Made by a program: the position numbers and the translations under genes. Shown here one piece after another: positions 33,905 through 43,358 of a stretch of DNA of 64,000 nt; the first letter of the stretch is position 1, and each line of letters opens with the position of its first letter. The notes under the pieces were generated by a model that saw only the letters and a program-made list of their open reading frames with translations, did no database searches and had not been told where the DNA came from. The stretch is from Ruminococcaceae bacterium UBA1425 (GTDB taxonomy: Bacteria > Bacillota > Clostridia > Oscillospirales > Acutalibacteraceae): the NCBI GenBank assembly GCA_002329365.1, contig DCUB01000050.1, positions 81,584 to 145,583 on the forward strand, written 5' to 3'.

Positions 33905-34714
33905 TTATTCGGTGATAAGGTTTACCTGATACTTTTCCGCAAGCGCCTGAAGCGTGCCGTCGGCAAGGAGTTCGTCGGTTGCTTTGTTAATCTTATCAAT
34001 AAGGCTGCTGCCGGTACGGAAGCCTATTGCCAGCACTTCCTCGGAAAGGACAAGACCGTCGATTATCATAAGGTCGGAATATGAGCCTTTGCCGACAAGG
34101 TCCTCTGCCATCGTGGAGTCGACAACAGCGACGTCGGCTGTGCCTGCCGAAACCTCCATCAGAGAAGAAATAAGGTTGTCCGAGGGAATGTACTGCGCCT
34201 TTTTGAGGTTTTCGTCTTCCTTAATTACTTCCTCAGCGGTTGAACCGCCTTCCGCGGCTATTCTGGCGGAAACAAGCGTTGCAGTATCTGCAGTGTATTT
34301 TGCCGCGTCCGCCGTGCGTATTACAGCCACGATTGCGTTACGGATATAGTAATTCGAAAAGTCCATATTTTCGTCGCGCGCTGCAGTGTAGGTCATGCCG
34401 TTCCAGATGCAGTCGATGTTAAACGCGTCAAGCTCGGTCTCCTTGTTGTCCCAGTCAATCTCGATGAATTTCGGGGTTATGCCGAGCTTTTCGCAGACAG
34501 CCTGTGCATACTCCGTGTCAAAGCCCGTGAGATTGCCGTTTTCGTCGTAATAGTTCATCGGCTTATAGTCCGTAATTCCTATTACGAGCGTTTTGTTCTC
34601 CTGGATGTATTCCCAGTCGGTCGCCGCGGTTCTTTTTGCTCCGCAGCCCGTAAATACACAAAGACAGAACAAAGCGGCAAATACGATACAAAGGATTTGT
34701 GTGACTTTTTTCAT
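33905..34714 (-). CDS. Polar amino acid ABC transporter, substrate-binding lipoprotein
   Basis: A 269-residue type II periplasmic binding-protein fold anchored as a lipoprotein: signal peptide with lipobox FTGC (Cys24). Family motifs: LVIGITDYKPMNYYDENGNLTGFDTEYAQAVCEKLG near the start, and IRNAIVAVIRT. It captures the amino acid for the GlnP/GlnQ-type subunits. ATG 34714 with AAAGGA upstream is chosen. It is the first gene of the transporter unit, 71 bp after the GPH symporter gene. Confidence 0.94.
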   Translation of the reverse strand: MKKVTQILCIVFAALFCLCVFTGCGAKRTAATDWEYIQENKTLVIGITDYKPMNYYDENGNLTGFDTEYAQAVCEKLGITPKFIEIDWDNKETELDAFNIDCIWNGMTYTAARDENMDFSNYYIRNAIVAVIRTADAAKYTADTATLVSARIAAEGGSTAEEVIKEDENLKKAQYIPSDNLISSLMEVSAGTADVAVVDSTMAEDLVGKGSYSDLMIIDGLVLSEEVLAIGFRTGSSLIDKINKATDELLADGTLQALAEKYQVNLITE

Positions 34715-34785
34715 TTTGATTATCCTTTCCATTTTTTCAGCGTGCTGTCAATTCACCACGATAAAGCACGTCCGAAAACAGTTTA

Positions 34786-36336
34786 TCATACTTCCTTGTG
34801 TTTTTCAAGTACAATATCGCAATCATCGGAAATACCGCTTTCCGCCGGCAGAATGTCCTTTCTGCTTTTCGAAAGCCGCCTGACGGCAAGCTCGTCTTGC
34901 ATCCTGCTTTTGAATTTGCCGTGGACGCTGAACAATAACAGCACCGCCCCGTATCCGAAACGAGCGACCGCCGGAGCTAAAGCGAAAATACCGAAAATGC
35001 CCTGAAGAACCTTTTTGTCCTTATGGGGAACGATGTTTCCGAACACGTCCTTTTGCGGGGTGAAGCCTATCCAGTCGAACACGGCTCCGGAAAGCAGGGC
35101 TATCACACTGCCCGAAAGCTTGTTAACATAGCCGGAAACGGCGTTGACAAGTCCCTCGTTGCGAAGCCCCGACTGCCACTCGAGGTAGTCGTACATATCG
35201 CCCGTAAGCAGGGGATTGCACACGCTTATAACGTGATTCGGCAGGCCGCATACCGTAAGACCGGCTGTGAGATATATAAAGTTCTTAAGAGAGGCTTCGG
35301 CTCCGAAAGGCGCGTAGCCTATAAGATAAAGCGTTGTGTACGCAAGACCGCCGAAAAACCCCGCGGCTACGGCGGTGGTGCGAAGCCCGAGTTTTCGCAC
35401 AAGGAATGGAGTAAGCGGCGTTGTAAAATAATTCGGAAGCCCCGTAAACAGGCTGCAAAGCAATCTGTTTGAAAGCTTGCCCGTATTGTTGAGCCAGAAG
35501 AAATCCTCCGAAGCGCCGCCGACGCCCTTGACGCTTGAAAAAAAGTTTGAAAGCATAAGAACGAACAGCGGTCTGCACTTAAAAATAACCTTGACGGATT
35601 GCCAGATGCTTATATCGTGAAGCTCCTCGCCCGATATAACTGCCACACGCTCGCGCATGTTGAAAAAGCCGAAAAGGACGAGCGCAACGGCAAGAACAAC
35701 GAAAATTACGGAAAAGCCTTTGTAAACAGACTGCTGTGAAACGGCGTTACTTGTCAGCTTCGGCATAAAGTCCACGAACACCGGGACAAGCGACGGCAGG
35801 TAGGTGAACAGATTTATAAACTTGTTGGCAGCGATAAGGCGGCTGCGCTCATTTAGGTTCGGCGTGATGTTATACAAAAGCAGCTCCCAGCCGCCGAGGT
35901 ATGACATGCCTATGCCGAAAATGATTGTAATAATGAGCGCGTACCAGAATTTTGACATTGACGTTACGGCAAAGCCGGGAACGGTGTAAAACAATACAGA
36001 CGTAATAGCCCAGAGCGGCAGAGGCACAACAAGGAACGGACGGAGCCTTCCCCAGCGTGTGCGGCAGCGGTCGATGATGATGCCCGAAAGCGGGTCGTCG
36101 AGCGCGTCCCATATTGAGGCTATTGTGCCGACAGTGCCGTAAAGTGTGCCGGACAGACCGAGAAAGCTCATCATGAAATACTGCTTCGTAGAGCCTATGA
36201 AGGTGTTAAGATTGTTAAGCCCGTATGAGGTAAGGGAGTATGCCAAAAGCTCGCTTGGACGTATGTAGCGCCTTTCGGGCATGTGACGCGCCGGCGCGGA
36301 CGTTTCGGAGGTATCGGTGCGCTGTTCTGAATTCAT
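34786..36336 (-). CDS. GPH-family sugar:cation symporter (MelB-like)
   Basis: A 516-residue MFS transporter with about 12 helices, of the glycoside-pentoside-hexuronide family that imports glycosides with Na+ or H+. The MelB-type region WDALDDPLSGIIIDRCRTRWGRLRPFLVVPLPLWA contains the Asp residues used for cation binding, and LGGWELLLYNITPNLNERSRLIA matches the second family motif. The substrate is not predictable. ATG 36336 with AAAGG about 10 bp upstream is preferred to GTG 36342. It lies 19 bp after the RluA-family gene. Confidence 0.85.
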   Translation of the reverse strand: MNSEQRTDTSETSAPARHMPERRYIRPSELLAYSLTSYGLNNLNTFIGSTKQYFMMSFLGLSGTLYGTVGTIASIWDALDDPLSGIIIDRCRTRWGRLRPFLVVPLPLWAITSVLFYTVPGFAVTSMSKFWYALIITIIFGIGMSYLGGWELLLYNITPNLNERSRLIAANKFINLFTYLPSLVPVFVDFMPKLTSNAVSQQSVYKGFSVIFVVLAVALVLFGFFNMRERVAVISGEELHDISIWQSVKVIFKCRPLFVLMLSNFFSSVKGVGGASEDFFWLNNTGKLSNRLLCSLFTGLPNYFTTPLTPFLVRKLGLRTTAVAAGFFGGLAYTTLYLIGYAPFGAEASLKNFIYLTAGLTVCGLPNHVISVCNPLLTGDMYDYLEWQSGLRNEGLVNAVSGYVNKLSGSVIALLSGAVFDWIGFTPQKDVFGNIVPHKDKKVLQGIFGIFALAPAVARFGYGAVLLLFSVHGKFKSRMQDELAVRRLSKSRKDILPAESGISDDCDIVLEKHKEV

Positions 36337-36355
36337 CTGCACTAACCTTTCACTT

Positions 36356-37243
36356 TTATATGTCGCCTGAAAAAATACGTTTAAACTCCCCGGAGAGCGG
36401 CGCGGAAAAACAAAGATGCCGCTTTGTTACGGGATGGTCAAAACGAACCTCCGCGCAGTGGAGCATGTGGTGACCCGTGTCTTTCCGCGGCGTTCCGTAA
36501 AGGACGTCACCCACAAGCGGCGCGCCTATGTGAGCCATGTGTACCCTTATCTGGTGTGTGCGCCCCGTTTCCGGCCGCAGGCGGACGAGCGTCATTCCGC
36601 CGCTCACTTCGAGCGCCTCGTAGTGTGTAACGGCACGTTCACCTTCGTTTTCAGCCGGTCCTTCTCTGCAGGCGCGAAGCGTTTTTCCGGGGTCGGGACG
36701 GTAGACGGGAGCTTCGACGGTGCCGCCGCCCGACAGGATGCCGTCGCAAAGGGCTATGTATGTCTTTTCTATATTACCGGAAAGCAGCGAAGCACAATAT
36801 GAGCTGAGGGCGCAGACGACTATTCCCGATGTGCCCTTGTCCAGTCTGCCGACAGCCATAAATGCTCCGCTGTGACCTTTGTTTATAAGATGCCATGCAA
36901 CACCGTTTGCGAGCGTGTCTGTCTGATGCCCGTGCGACGGATGCATGGCGATATCGGAACCCTTGTTGATTATGAGTAAATCCTCGTCCTCGTATATTAT
37001 CTTAAACGGTATAGCGACAGGCTCAACGGAGCATCTTCCGTCGGGGAACGTGACGGTAATAACATCGCCCCCGCGGACAATGTCGACGGTGCGCATAACG
37101 CTTCCGTTTCTGATAAACGAGCCCTCCGTATGGCGCAGCGTTGAAACGAGAGAGTGCGAAAGCCGCGCGCCGGAACGGAGAAAAACAATAAGCTTTTTGC
37201 CGTCATACTCATTGCCGACGGTAAAATCTATGACGCGGGGCAT
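36356..37243 (-). CDS. RluA-family pseudouridine synthase
   Basis: A 295-residue enzyme that isomerises uridine to pseudouridine in rRNA or tRNA. The catalytic Asp is D135 in VGRLDKGTSGIV, where most relatives have HRLD. An S4-like N-terminal region (LRSGARLSHSLVSTLRH) precedes the catalytic domain; the RLRPETGRTHQIRVHMAHIGAPLVGDVLYG motif is complete. The stop of the ceramidase-like gene is one base upstream of its ATG, so it is co-translated with that gene. Confidence 0.9.
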   Translation of the reverse strand: MPRVIDFTVGNEYDGKKLIVFLRSGARLSHSLVSTLRHTEGSFIRNGSVMRTVDIVRGGDVITVTFPDGRCSVEPVAIPFKIIYEDEDLLIINKGSDIAMHPSHGHQTDTLANGVAWHLINKGHSGAFMAVGRLDKGTSGIVVCALSSYCASLLSGNIEKTYIALCDGILSGGGTVEAPVYRPDPGKTLRACREGPAENEGERAVTHYEALEVSGGMTLVRLRPETGRTHQIRVHMAHIGAPLVGDVLYGTPRKDTGHHMLHCAEVRFDHPVTKRHLCFSAPLSGEFKRIFSGDI

Positions 37244-37244
37244 A

Positions 37245-38690
37245 TTATTTAACCCTGCTCATCATGTCGGCGAACACCCCGGCAATTGTTTCTGTTGTAA
37301 GATAACCTAAGGAATTTGTTTCGTGATAGTGCTTTCTGCCGAATCTGTCTATGCCGTTATTGAGGTACGGCTGTGTTTCGTTAAGCACAAAATCGTTTGG
37401 CGGAACCATATAGCCCGTCATATCGTTTGTAACGCCGAAAACGAGCAGATTCTTGTCGCCCGCTATGTCTACAAGAGGCGTCGGGTTGATATCGGGAGGA
37501 AGTCCCGTCGCCGATTCCTCGGCGGAGGAATAGCCGCCGTATACAAACTCGGGGAACGCCTCGCCGGGAATGAGAAGAATCTGAAGGCTGCCGAGCTTAA
37601 TGTAGGTAAGCTCGGTCTTTAAGGCTAAGCCGAGTTCGCCCTTGTCACAGGGATATTTCAAGCTGTTGACTGTTTTTATCAGCCCCATGAGGCTTAATAC
37701 ACCGTTGTCGATAGGGGAGTAGTATGGCTGCTGAAGAAGCGTAATCTCGGGGTCCAACTGAACGTCGTCGCTGACAGAGAGCGCAGCCTCGCCTAAAACC
37801 TCGCCCTGCCTGATGGTGCGCTCAAGCCTGTCTTCGGAGAACATGCCGGCGTCAACGGCGGCGATTGCTCCGACGCCGAACAGCACGTTTGTCTTTTTCT
37901 CCTTATATATGCGCTCGCGCATATAGTAGGGGTAATCCGCGCTTACCTTTGAGTTTGCACCGCCCATGGTGTTCGGATGCGCCGCAAAGTTCAGAAACCA
38001 CGTTTCCTCCGTGCCGTCGTTCGGTACGAAGCGGATGCGCGTCAGCACGTCGTGAAGCACAACGGGAGGACGACCGTCGTGCTGCGCTTCGGGAACGCGG
38101 ACGGAGCCGACATAAAGGCGCCCCTCCTTACGGTTGCGGTAGGACTCGTAGCAGACGTCGCGTATGGCGCCGAAAAACAGCTTCATAAACTCGGGGTCCT
38201 TGCCGTCGCCCGGAATCGGTCCCAAAACAGTTTTTCCCCAGTAGCCGCAGGTGTCGATACCCGCGTGAGTGTGCGAGCAGCAGACGTTAATCGCCTTGCA
38301 GCCCGTTTCCGCGCAGAATTCGCTTAAGGAATCGCGCAGAGCCTGTATGTCGTATCCCGTGATGCCGACACAGTCGGCGGCAACCATGATAAAGCCGCCG
38401 TTGTCCTTGCAGTCTATCCAAATTGCGCTGACGGTCATTGGGTCTATAACCCCGGTCACCCGGTTGCCTGTTCTGAAGCCCGCGAGCCAGTACGGCTTTG
38501 CCGTTACATCGTCGGGCATTGTAATGCGTTTGGCGAAGCCGACGTTGTAAAACCCGTCGGTGGTGTTCTTCATGCGTACAAGCTCCGACTTCGGAATTTC
38601 CGGAGCCGGACCGTTTTTCTTTTGCAGTTTTCTGGCGCTTCTTATGCTTAGCTTTTTTACCGCGCTTGCGGCAATTTCTTCAAAACCCAT
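37245..38690 (-). CDS. Neutral/alkaline ceramidase-like protein
   Basis: A 481-residue protein resembling the N-terminal domain of neutral ceramidases and related zinc amidases: NVGFAKRITMPDD, IWIDCKDNGGFIMVAADCVGI, and a metal/substrate segment CCSHTHAGIDTCG, followed by NFAAHPNTMGGANSKVSADYP. No signal peptide is seen, so it appears cytoplasmic, unlike secreted ceramidases, and the immunoglobulin-like C-terminal domain is absent. The true substrate is probably another amide. Its ATG shares a base with the stop of the upstream membrane-anchored protein gene. Confidence 0.78.
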   Translation of the reverse strand: MGFEEIAASAVKKLSIRSARKLQKKNGPAPEIPKSELVRMKNTTDGFYNVGFAKRITMPDDVTAKPYWLAGFRTGNRVTGVIDPMTVSAIWIDCKDNGGFIMVAADCVGITGYDIQALRDSLSEFCAETGCKAINVCCSHTHAGIDTCGYWGKTVLGPIPGDGKDPEFMKLFFGAIRDVCYESYRNRKEGRLYVGSVRVPEAQHDGRPPVVLHDVLTRIRFVPNDGTEETWFLNFAAHPNTMGGANSKVSADYPYYMRERIYKEKKTNVLFGVGAIAAVDAGMFSEDRLERTIRQGEVLGEAALSVSDDVQLDPEITLLQQPYYSPIDNGVLSLMGLIKTVNSLKYPCDKGELGLALKTELTYIKLGSLQILLIPGEAFPEFVYGGYSSAEESATGLPPDINPTPLVDIAGDKNLLVFGVTNDMTGYMVPPNDFVLNETQPYLNNGIDRFGRKHYHETNSLGYLTTETIAGVFADMMSRVK

Positions 38691-40018
38691 TATTTGTCCT
38701 CCCCGGTGTTTTGCACATCCGTTTTTTCTTTATCTTCATCATTATCCGAAGCGGCTGCGTCCGCGGCCGATTTATTCATTCCGGCTCTGCGGGCTTCATC
38801 CTCCGCGCGGCCTTTTTCAAGACGTTCCCTCGCGGCCGCCTCTATTGAGCTTGTATTCTTTTTGCCGCGTCTTATCGCTTTGACGATAATCAGGGCGATG
38901 AGAACGGCTATGACGGCGAGAGTAAGCCATACGAAGGCACAGACGCCGAGAGGCTGCGGGCATATATTGCAAAGGCTGCACTTGCCGGCATCAGGTTCTT
39001 CCTTGTTTTTGTCACTGCTTTTAACGATTGAAAAGCTGTTGTCCGCAGTTCTTATAATACTTTTGCTCCACGGAGTGCTGAAAGCTTCTATGCCGGCGTC
39101 TTCGTTTCCGTCGTATGAAAAGCAGCATCTGAATTCAAGCTCGCCGTTCAGCATATCGTCGTCCACCATGAAAGCCCGAAGCCCCGTGGTGTAGGGGTAA
39201 AGCTCATCCTCCACGCTCCAGTATTGCCATTCTCCGTCGTTTACGCGTATTTGTGATTTTAGGACAAGGTCCTCGCCGGCGGCGCGCTTAACGGCCCATG
39301 CCGCGTTGGCAAGCTCGTTTCCCAGTGAAATGTCGAAATAAATTAAATTGTTGCCATCCGCGACGCCGTAAAATGCGTTGCTAACAAAAGGAGGCTCAAG
39401 GGCGGTCAGATCGGCGGAGAAGCCCGTATCCGTCTTGTTAAAGCTGTCGTTAACGCTGTAAACGTCGCTCCAAGCGGAGCAGTAGGAGGTTTCGCTTTCG
39501 CTGTCGAAATACGCGAAGCGGGCGCGGACGTACAATTGGTGTTCGTCAAAATCGAACACACGGGCTCTTTTGCCGTCGTCGGTTTTCTTTGATTTAATAG
39601 CGCCCTCGCATTTGCCGACGGCGTCGTCGTAGGTGAACCACAGCAGTTCGCCGTTTCCGATAATATCGACGCCTACGTCAAGAAAGATGAAGTTGCCATC
39701 ACCCGTATCCCATTCGTCTGTATAGTTCCAGTCGTCTTTTGAGTCAACCGACCAGTCGAACTGCATGATGTAGCTGCCGTCGAAGCCGTAGGATGAAATC
39801 TTCTCGTCGCCCGTTATCGCCACGAAGCGGCAGGCGTTCTCGGGAATGAGATAATGCACGGAGATGCGCTCGCTGCCCTCGTTCGGATAGTCGAACGAAA
39901 AGGACAGCGCCTTTGGCGCTGAAGCCACGGGGTCATAGGCCGCGGCCGACGCCGATAACGGTAACGCGCTGAAAAGCAATATTACTGCGACGGACAATAA
40001 AACAAGCTTTTTTTTCAT
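38690..40018 (-). CDS. Secreted protein with C-terminal membrane anchor, unknown function
   Basis: A 442-residue protein with a clear signal peptide (MKKKLVLLSVAVILLF, cleavage near SASA-A), a beta-rich extracytoplasmic region of about 330 residues with many Trp, Tyr and Asp, then a Cys-rich stretch CSLCNICPQPLGVC, one membrane helix (about 365-388) and a charged cytoplasmic tail (REERLEKGRAEDE-like, Asp/Glu-rich). I do not recognise the family. ATG 40018 behind GGGAGGATT is chosen over an upstream open extension. It heads a tightly packed four-gene unit with the ceramidase-like, RluA and GPH genes. Confidence 0.7.
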   Translation of the reverse strand: MKKKLVLLSVAVILLFSALPLSASAAAYDPVASAPKALSFSFDYPNEGSERISVHYLIPENACRFVAITGDEKISSYGFDGSYIMQFDWSVDSKDDWNYTDEWDTGDGNFIFLDVGVDIIGNGELLWFTYDDAVGKCEGAIKSKKTDDGKRARVFDFDEHQLYVRARFAYFDSESETSYCSAWSDVYSVNDSFNKTDTGFSADLTALEPPFVSNAFYGVADGNNLIYFDISLGNELANAAWAVKRAAGEDLVLKSQIRVNDGEWQYWSVEDELYPYTTGLRAFMVDDDMLNGELEFRCCFSYDGNEDAGIEAFSTPWSKSIIRTADNSFSIVKSSDKNKEEPDAGKCSLCNICPQPLGVCAFVWLTLAVIAVLIALIIVKAIRRGKKNTSSIEAAARERLEKGRAEDEARRAGMNKSAADAAASDNDEDKEKTDVQNTGEDK

Positions 40019-40170
40019 TGTAGAATCCTCCCGAAAAAGAGCGCAAAATAACAAAGTATTTTCGCCGTTACAAAGTATTATAACACACAAATACGTCAAT
40101 AGCAACTTTTCTTTCACATGATTCCGATGCACTATTCTACAATTATTCGTTCTTTTTATCCCGCCGGCGA

Positions 40171-40199
40171 TTGACAAATGAAAGCTATAATTTTATAAT
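40171..40199 (+). promoter_or_regulatory. Aconitase operon promoter, perfect consensus
   Basis: TTGACA (40171-40176), exactly 17 bp, TATAAT (40194-40199): full sigma-A consensus. It lies in the 219-bp divergent gap and should drive acn and icd. The rest of the gap is AT-rich with no other clear signal. Confidence 0.85.
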
Positions 40200-40237
40200 T
40201 ATATAACATTGACAACCGTTAACGGGAGGAAAAAAAT

Positions 40238-42169
40238 ATGGGTTACACGCTTGGGCAAAAGCTTATAAGAAGCCACCTTATAAGCGGAGACATGACTCCG
40301 GGCAGCGAGGTAGGCATAAGGATAGACCAGACGCTTACGCAGGACGCCACGGGAACGATGGCATATCTTGAATTTGAGGCTATGGGAGTGCCGAGGGTTA
40401 AAACAGAGCTTTCCGTCGCCTACATAGACCACAACACTCTCCAGACAGGGTTTGAAAACGCCGACGACCACCGCTTCATAGCAAGCTGCGCCAAAAAGCA
40501 CGGCATAAGGTTTTCACGACCGGGCAACGGAATCTGCCATCAGGTTCATCTTGAGCGTTTCGGCATTCCCGGAAAAACGCTTATAGGCTCTGACAGCCAC
40601 ACGCCCACGGGCGGGGGTATAGGTATGCTCGCGATGGGCGCGGGCGGTCTTGACGTTGCCGTCGCCATGGGCGGCGGAGCTTATTACATCACGATGCCGC
40701 AAACGGTTTTCGTAAACCTTACGGGAAAGCTGCCGCCCTTTGTCAGCGCGAAGGACGTAATTCTTAAGGTGCTCCAGATTTTATCCGTTAAGGGCGGAGT
40801 CGGCAAAATCATCGAATACGGCGGAGAGGGCGTAAAAACGCTGTCCGTTCCCGAAAGGGCGACTATAACAAACATGGGCGCCGAGCTCGGAGCCACCACC
40901 TCCGTTTTCCCGTCCGACGAAATAACAAGGGCTTTTTTAAAGGCGCAGGGCAGGGAAGACGACTGGACGGAGCTTCTGCCCGACGAGGACGCGGTTTACG
41001 ACAGGGTGATAGACATTGACCTTTCTTCACTTACGCCGCTTGCCGCAATGCCCCACATGCCCGACAACGTAATGCCGGTAAGCGAAATCGGCAAAATAAA
41101 AATCGACCAGGTCTGCATAGGCTCCTGCACAAACTCCTCCCTTGCCGACATGCTCAAGGTGGCAAAGATACTAAAGGGCAAAAAGGTACATCCCGACGTC
41201 AGCCTTGTAGTTGCGCCGGGTTCTATGCAGGTGTTGAACATGCTCGCGCAAAACGGCGCCCTTTCCGACATGATAGGTGCCGGCGCGAGGATTCTCGAAG
41301 CTGCCTGCGGTCCTTGCATAGGCATGGGGCAGTCGCCGAACTCCGGGGGCGTCTCGCTTCGCACCTTCAACAGGAATTTCGAGGGCAGGAGCGGCACCGC
41401 CGACGCGAAGATTTATCTTGTAAGCCCCGAAACGGCGGCAGTCTCGGCTGTCGCGGGGGTTTTTACCGACCCGACAACATGCGGCTTTGACATAAGCGTC
41501 GAAATGCCCGAAAGCTTTATAATAAACGACAACCTTATCGAGCCGCCGGCCCCCGCCGCAGAAGCGGACGGCGTTAAGATTCAATACGGCCCGAACATAA
41601 AGCCCTTCCCCGTAACCGAAAGTCTTGCCGACGATATCCGCGCAAAGGCAATCCTCAAGGTCGGCGACAATATCACGACAGACCACATAATGCCCGCCGG
41701 GGCAAAGATTCTTCCCTACCGCTCAAACATTCCGTACCTCTCGCAGTTCTGCTTCCGCCAGTGCGACGGGAATTTCGCCGAAAACTGCAAGCGTGAAAAA
41801 GCGGGAATCATAATAGGCGGCGCTAATTACGGCCAGGGCAGCTCGCGCGAGCATGCCGCTCTCGTGCCGCTTTACCTCGGCATCAAGGCGGTAATAACAA
41901 AATCGTTCGCGCGAATCCACTGCGCAAATCTTGTCAACGCGGGCATTGTTCCGTTAACCTTTTCAAACCCCGACGATTACGGCAAAATCACGCAGGGCGA
42001 CGGGCTTTTACTCCCGGGAATTCGCGAAAGGATAAAAAACAATCTGCCCGTCGTGCTTAATAACATAACAAAAGACGAGGAATATGTCCTTAACTGCGAG
42101 CTTTCCGAACGTCAGCGCGCAATAATACTCGACGGCGGACTTCTGAATTATACAAAGAAAAACGCATAA
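40238..42169 (+). CDS. acnA: Aconitate hydratase
   Basis: A 643-residue iron-sulfur enzyme isomerising citrate to isocitrate, of the shorter aconitase type common in anaerobes and resembling the mitochondrial form. Cluster ligands are C297 (CIGSCTNSS), C357 and C360 (ACGPCIGMG). Substrate-loop segments GIGMLAMGAGGLDVAVAMGGG and the C-terminal swivel domain NYGQGSSREHAALVPLYLGIKAVITKSFARIH are complete. GGGAGG precedes ATG 40238. With icd 18 bp downstream it makes 2-oxoglutarate for glutamate synthesis. Confidence 0.95.
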   Translation: MGYTLGQKLIRSHLISGDMTPGSEVGIRIDQTLTQDATGTMAYLEFEAMGVPRVKTELSVAYIDHNTLQTGFENADDHRFIASCAKKHGIRFSRPGNGICHQVHLERFGIPGKTLIGSDSHTPTGGGIGMLAMGAGGLDVAVAMGGGAYYITMPQTVFVNLTGKLPPFVSAKDVILKVLQILSVKGGVGKIIEYGGEGVKTLSVPERATITNMGAELGATTSVFPSDEITRAFLKAQGREDDWTELLPDEDAVYDRVIDIDLSSLTPLAAMPHMPDNVMPVSEIGKIKIDQVCIGSCTNSSLADMLKVAKILKGKKVHPDVSLVVAPGSMQVLNMLAQNGALSDMIGAGARILEAACGPCIGMGQSPNSGGVSLRTFNRNFEGRSGTADAKIYLVSPETAAVSAVAGVFTDPTTCGFDISVEMPESFIINDNLIEPPAPAAEADGVKIQYGPNIKPFPVTESLADDIRAKAILKVGDNITTDHIMPAGAKILPYRSNIPYLSQFCFRQCDGNFAENCKREKAGIIIGGANYGQGSSREHAALVPLYLGIKAVITKSFARIHCANLVNAGIVPLTFSNPDDYGKITQGDGLLLPGIRERIKNNLPVVLNNITKDEEYVLNCELSERQRAIILDGGLLNYTKKNA

Positions 42170-42187
42170 CGATTAAGGAGAAGACAA

Positions 42188-43357
42188 ATGACAGACATCG
42201 AAATCAAATCAGCCGTGGAAAAATTCGAGGCGCTGATAAAAGAGCAGAGCGACCGTTCCGACAGGATTAAAGAACAGGGCGACTTTACCGACTATTCAAA
42301 GCTTGACAAAATCATAATCGGCATATGCGGCGGCGACGGCATAGGTCCGATTATTTCAAGGGAAGCCGCGCGCGTGCTGCGGTATATGCTGGAAGACGAA
42401 ACTAAAGCGGGCAAAACAGAATTCCGTTTCATAGACGGGCTTACAATCGAAAACCGCGTGGCAGTCAACAAGGCGATACCCGACGACGTTCTTAAGGAAC
42501 TGAAGGCTTGCCATGTAATCCTCAAGGGACCGACTACGACGCCGCAGGCGGGCGACCCGTGGCCAAACATAGAAAGCGCCAACGTCGCCATGAGAAAGGC
42601 GCTCGACCTTTTTGCGAACATCCGACCTGTCAAGGTTCCCTCCGAGGGCATAGACTGGACATTCTTCCGCGAAAACACCGAGGGCGCGTATGCCGTCGGC
42701 TCAAAGGGCATAAACGTCACCGACGACCTTGCAGTTGACTTTGTAGTCACCACAACCGAGGGCACACAGAGAATAGCAAGGCTTGCCTACGATTACGCAA
42801 GGAGAAACGGCAAGGACAGGGTTTCCGTAGTAACAAAGGCAAACGTCATCAAAACCACCGACGGAAAATTCCTGCGCATCTGCAAGGAGATAGGCGCGAA
42901 GTATCCCGACATCATAACCGACGAATGGTATATCGACATAATGACGGCAAAGCTTATCGACCAAAAACGCCGCAAAGACTTCAAGGTATTTATCCTGCCG
43001 AATCTTTACGGCGACATCATAACCGATGAGGCCGCGGAGTTTCAGGGAGGCGTCGGAACAGCGGGCAGCGCGAACATCGGCAAGCGTTACGCCATGTTCG
43101 AGGCAATTCACGGCTCCGCCCCGCGTATGATACGCGAGGGCAGGGGAAAATATGCCGACCCGTGCTCAATGCTCCGAGCGACGGTGATGCTGCTTTCGCA
43201 CATCGGCAGGCAGCAAAAAGCCGAGCAGCTCGAAAGAGCGCTCGACATATGCATGTATGAAGAAAAGAAGCTTCGGATAACAGGCAGGGACAACGGCTGC
43301 ACCTGTGAGGAATTCGGCGACTATGTGATGGAAACCGTTAAGACGATACAGAATTAA
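42188..43357 (+). CDS. icd: Isocitrate dehydrogenase
   Basis: A 389-residue beta-decarboxylating dehydrogenase converting isocitrate to 2-oxoglutarate. Substrate residues lie in ESANVAMRKALDLFANIRPVK (Ser/Asn and paired Arg) and FRENTEGAYAVG (Tyr); the catalytic Lys is in VVTKANVIKTTDG; the metal Asp residues are in NLYGDIITDEAAEFQGG. The cofactor region HGSAPRMIREGRGKYADP lacks an obvious NADP-type Lys-Tyr pair, which favours NAD, but this is inference. It ends one base from the stop of the convergent lipoprotein gene. Confidence 0.93.
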   Translation: MTDIEIKSAVEKFEALIKEQSDRSDRIKEQGDFTDYSKLDKIIIGICGGDGIGPIISREAARVLRYMLEDETKAGKTEFRFIDGLTIENRVAVNKAIPDDVLKELKACHVILKGPTTTPQAGDPWPNIESANVAMRKALDLFANIRPVKVPSEGIDWTFFRENTEGAYAVGSKGINVTDDLAVDFVVTTTEGTQRIARLAYDYARRNGKDRVSVVTKANVIKTTDGKFLRICKEIGAKYPDIITDEWYIDIMTAKLIDQKRRKDFKVFILPNLYGDIITDEAAEFQGGVGTAGSANIGKRYAMFEAIHGSAPRMIREGRGKYADPCSMLRATVMLLSHIGRQQKAEQLERALDICMYEEKKLRITGRDNGCTCEEFGDYVMETVKTIQN

Positions 43358-43358
43358 T

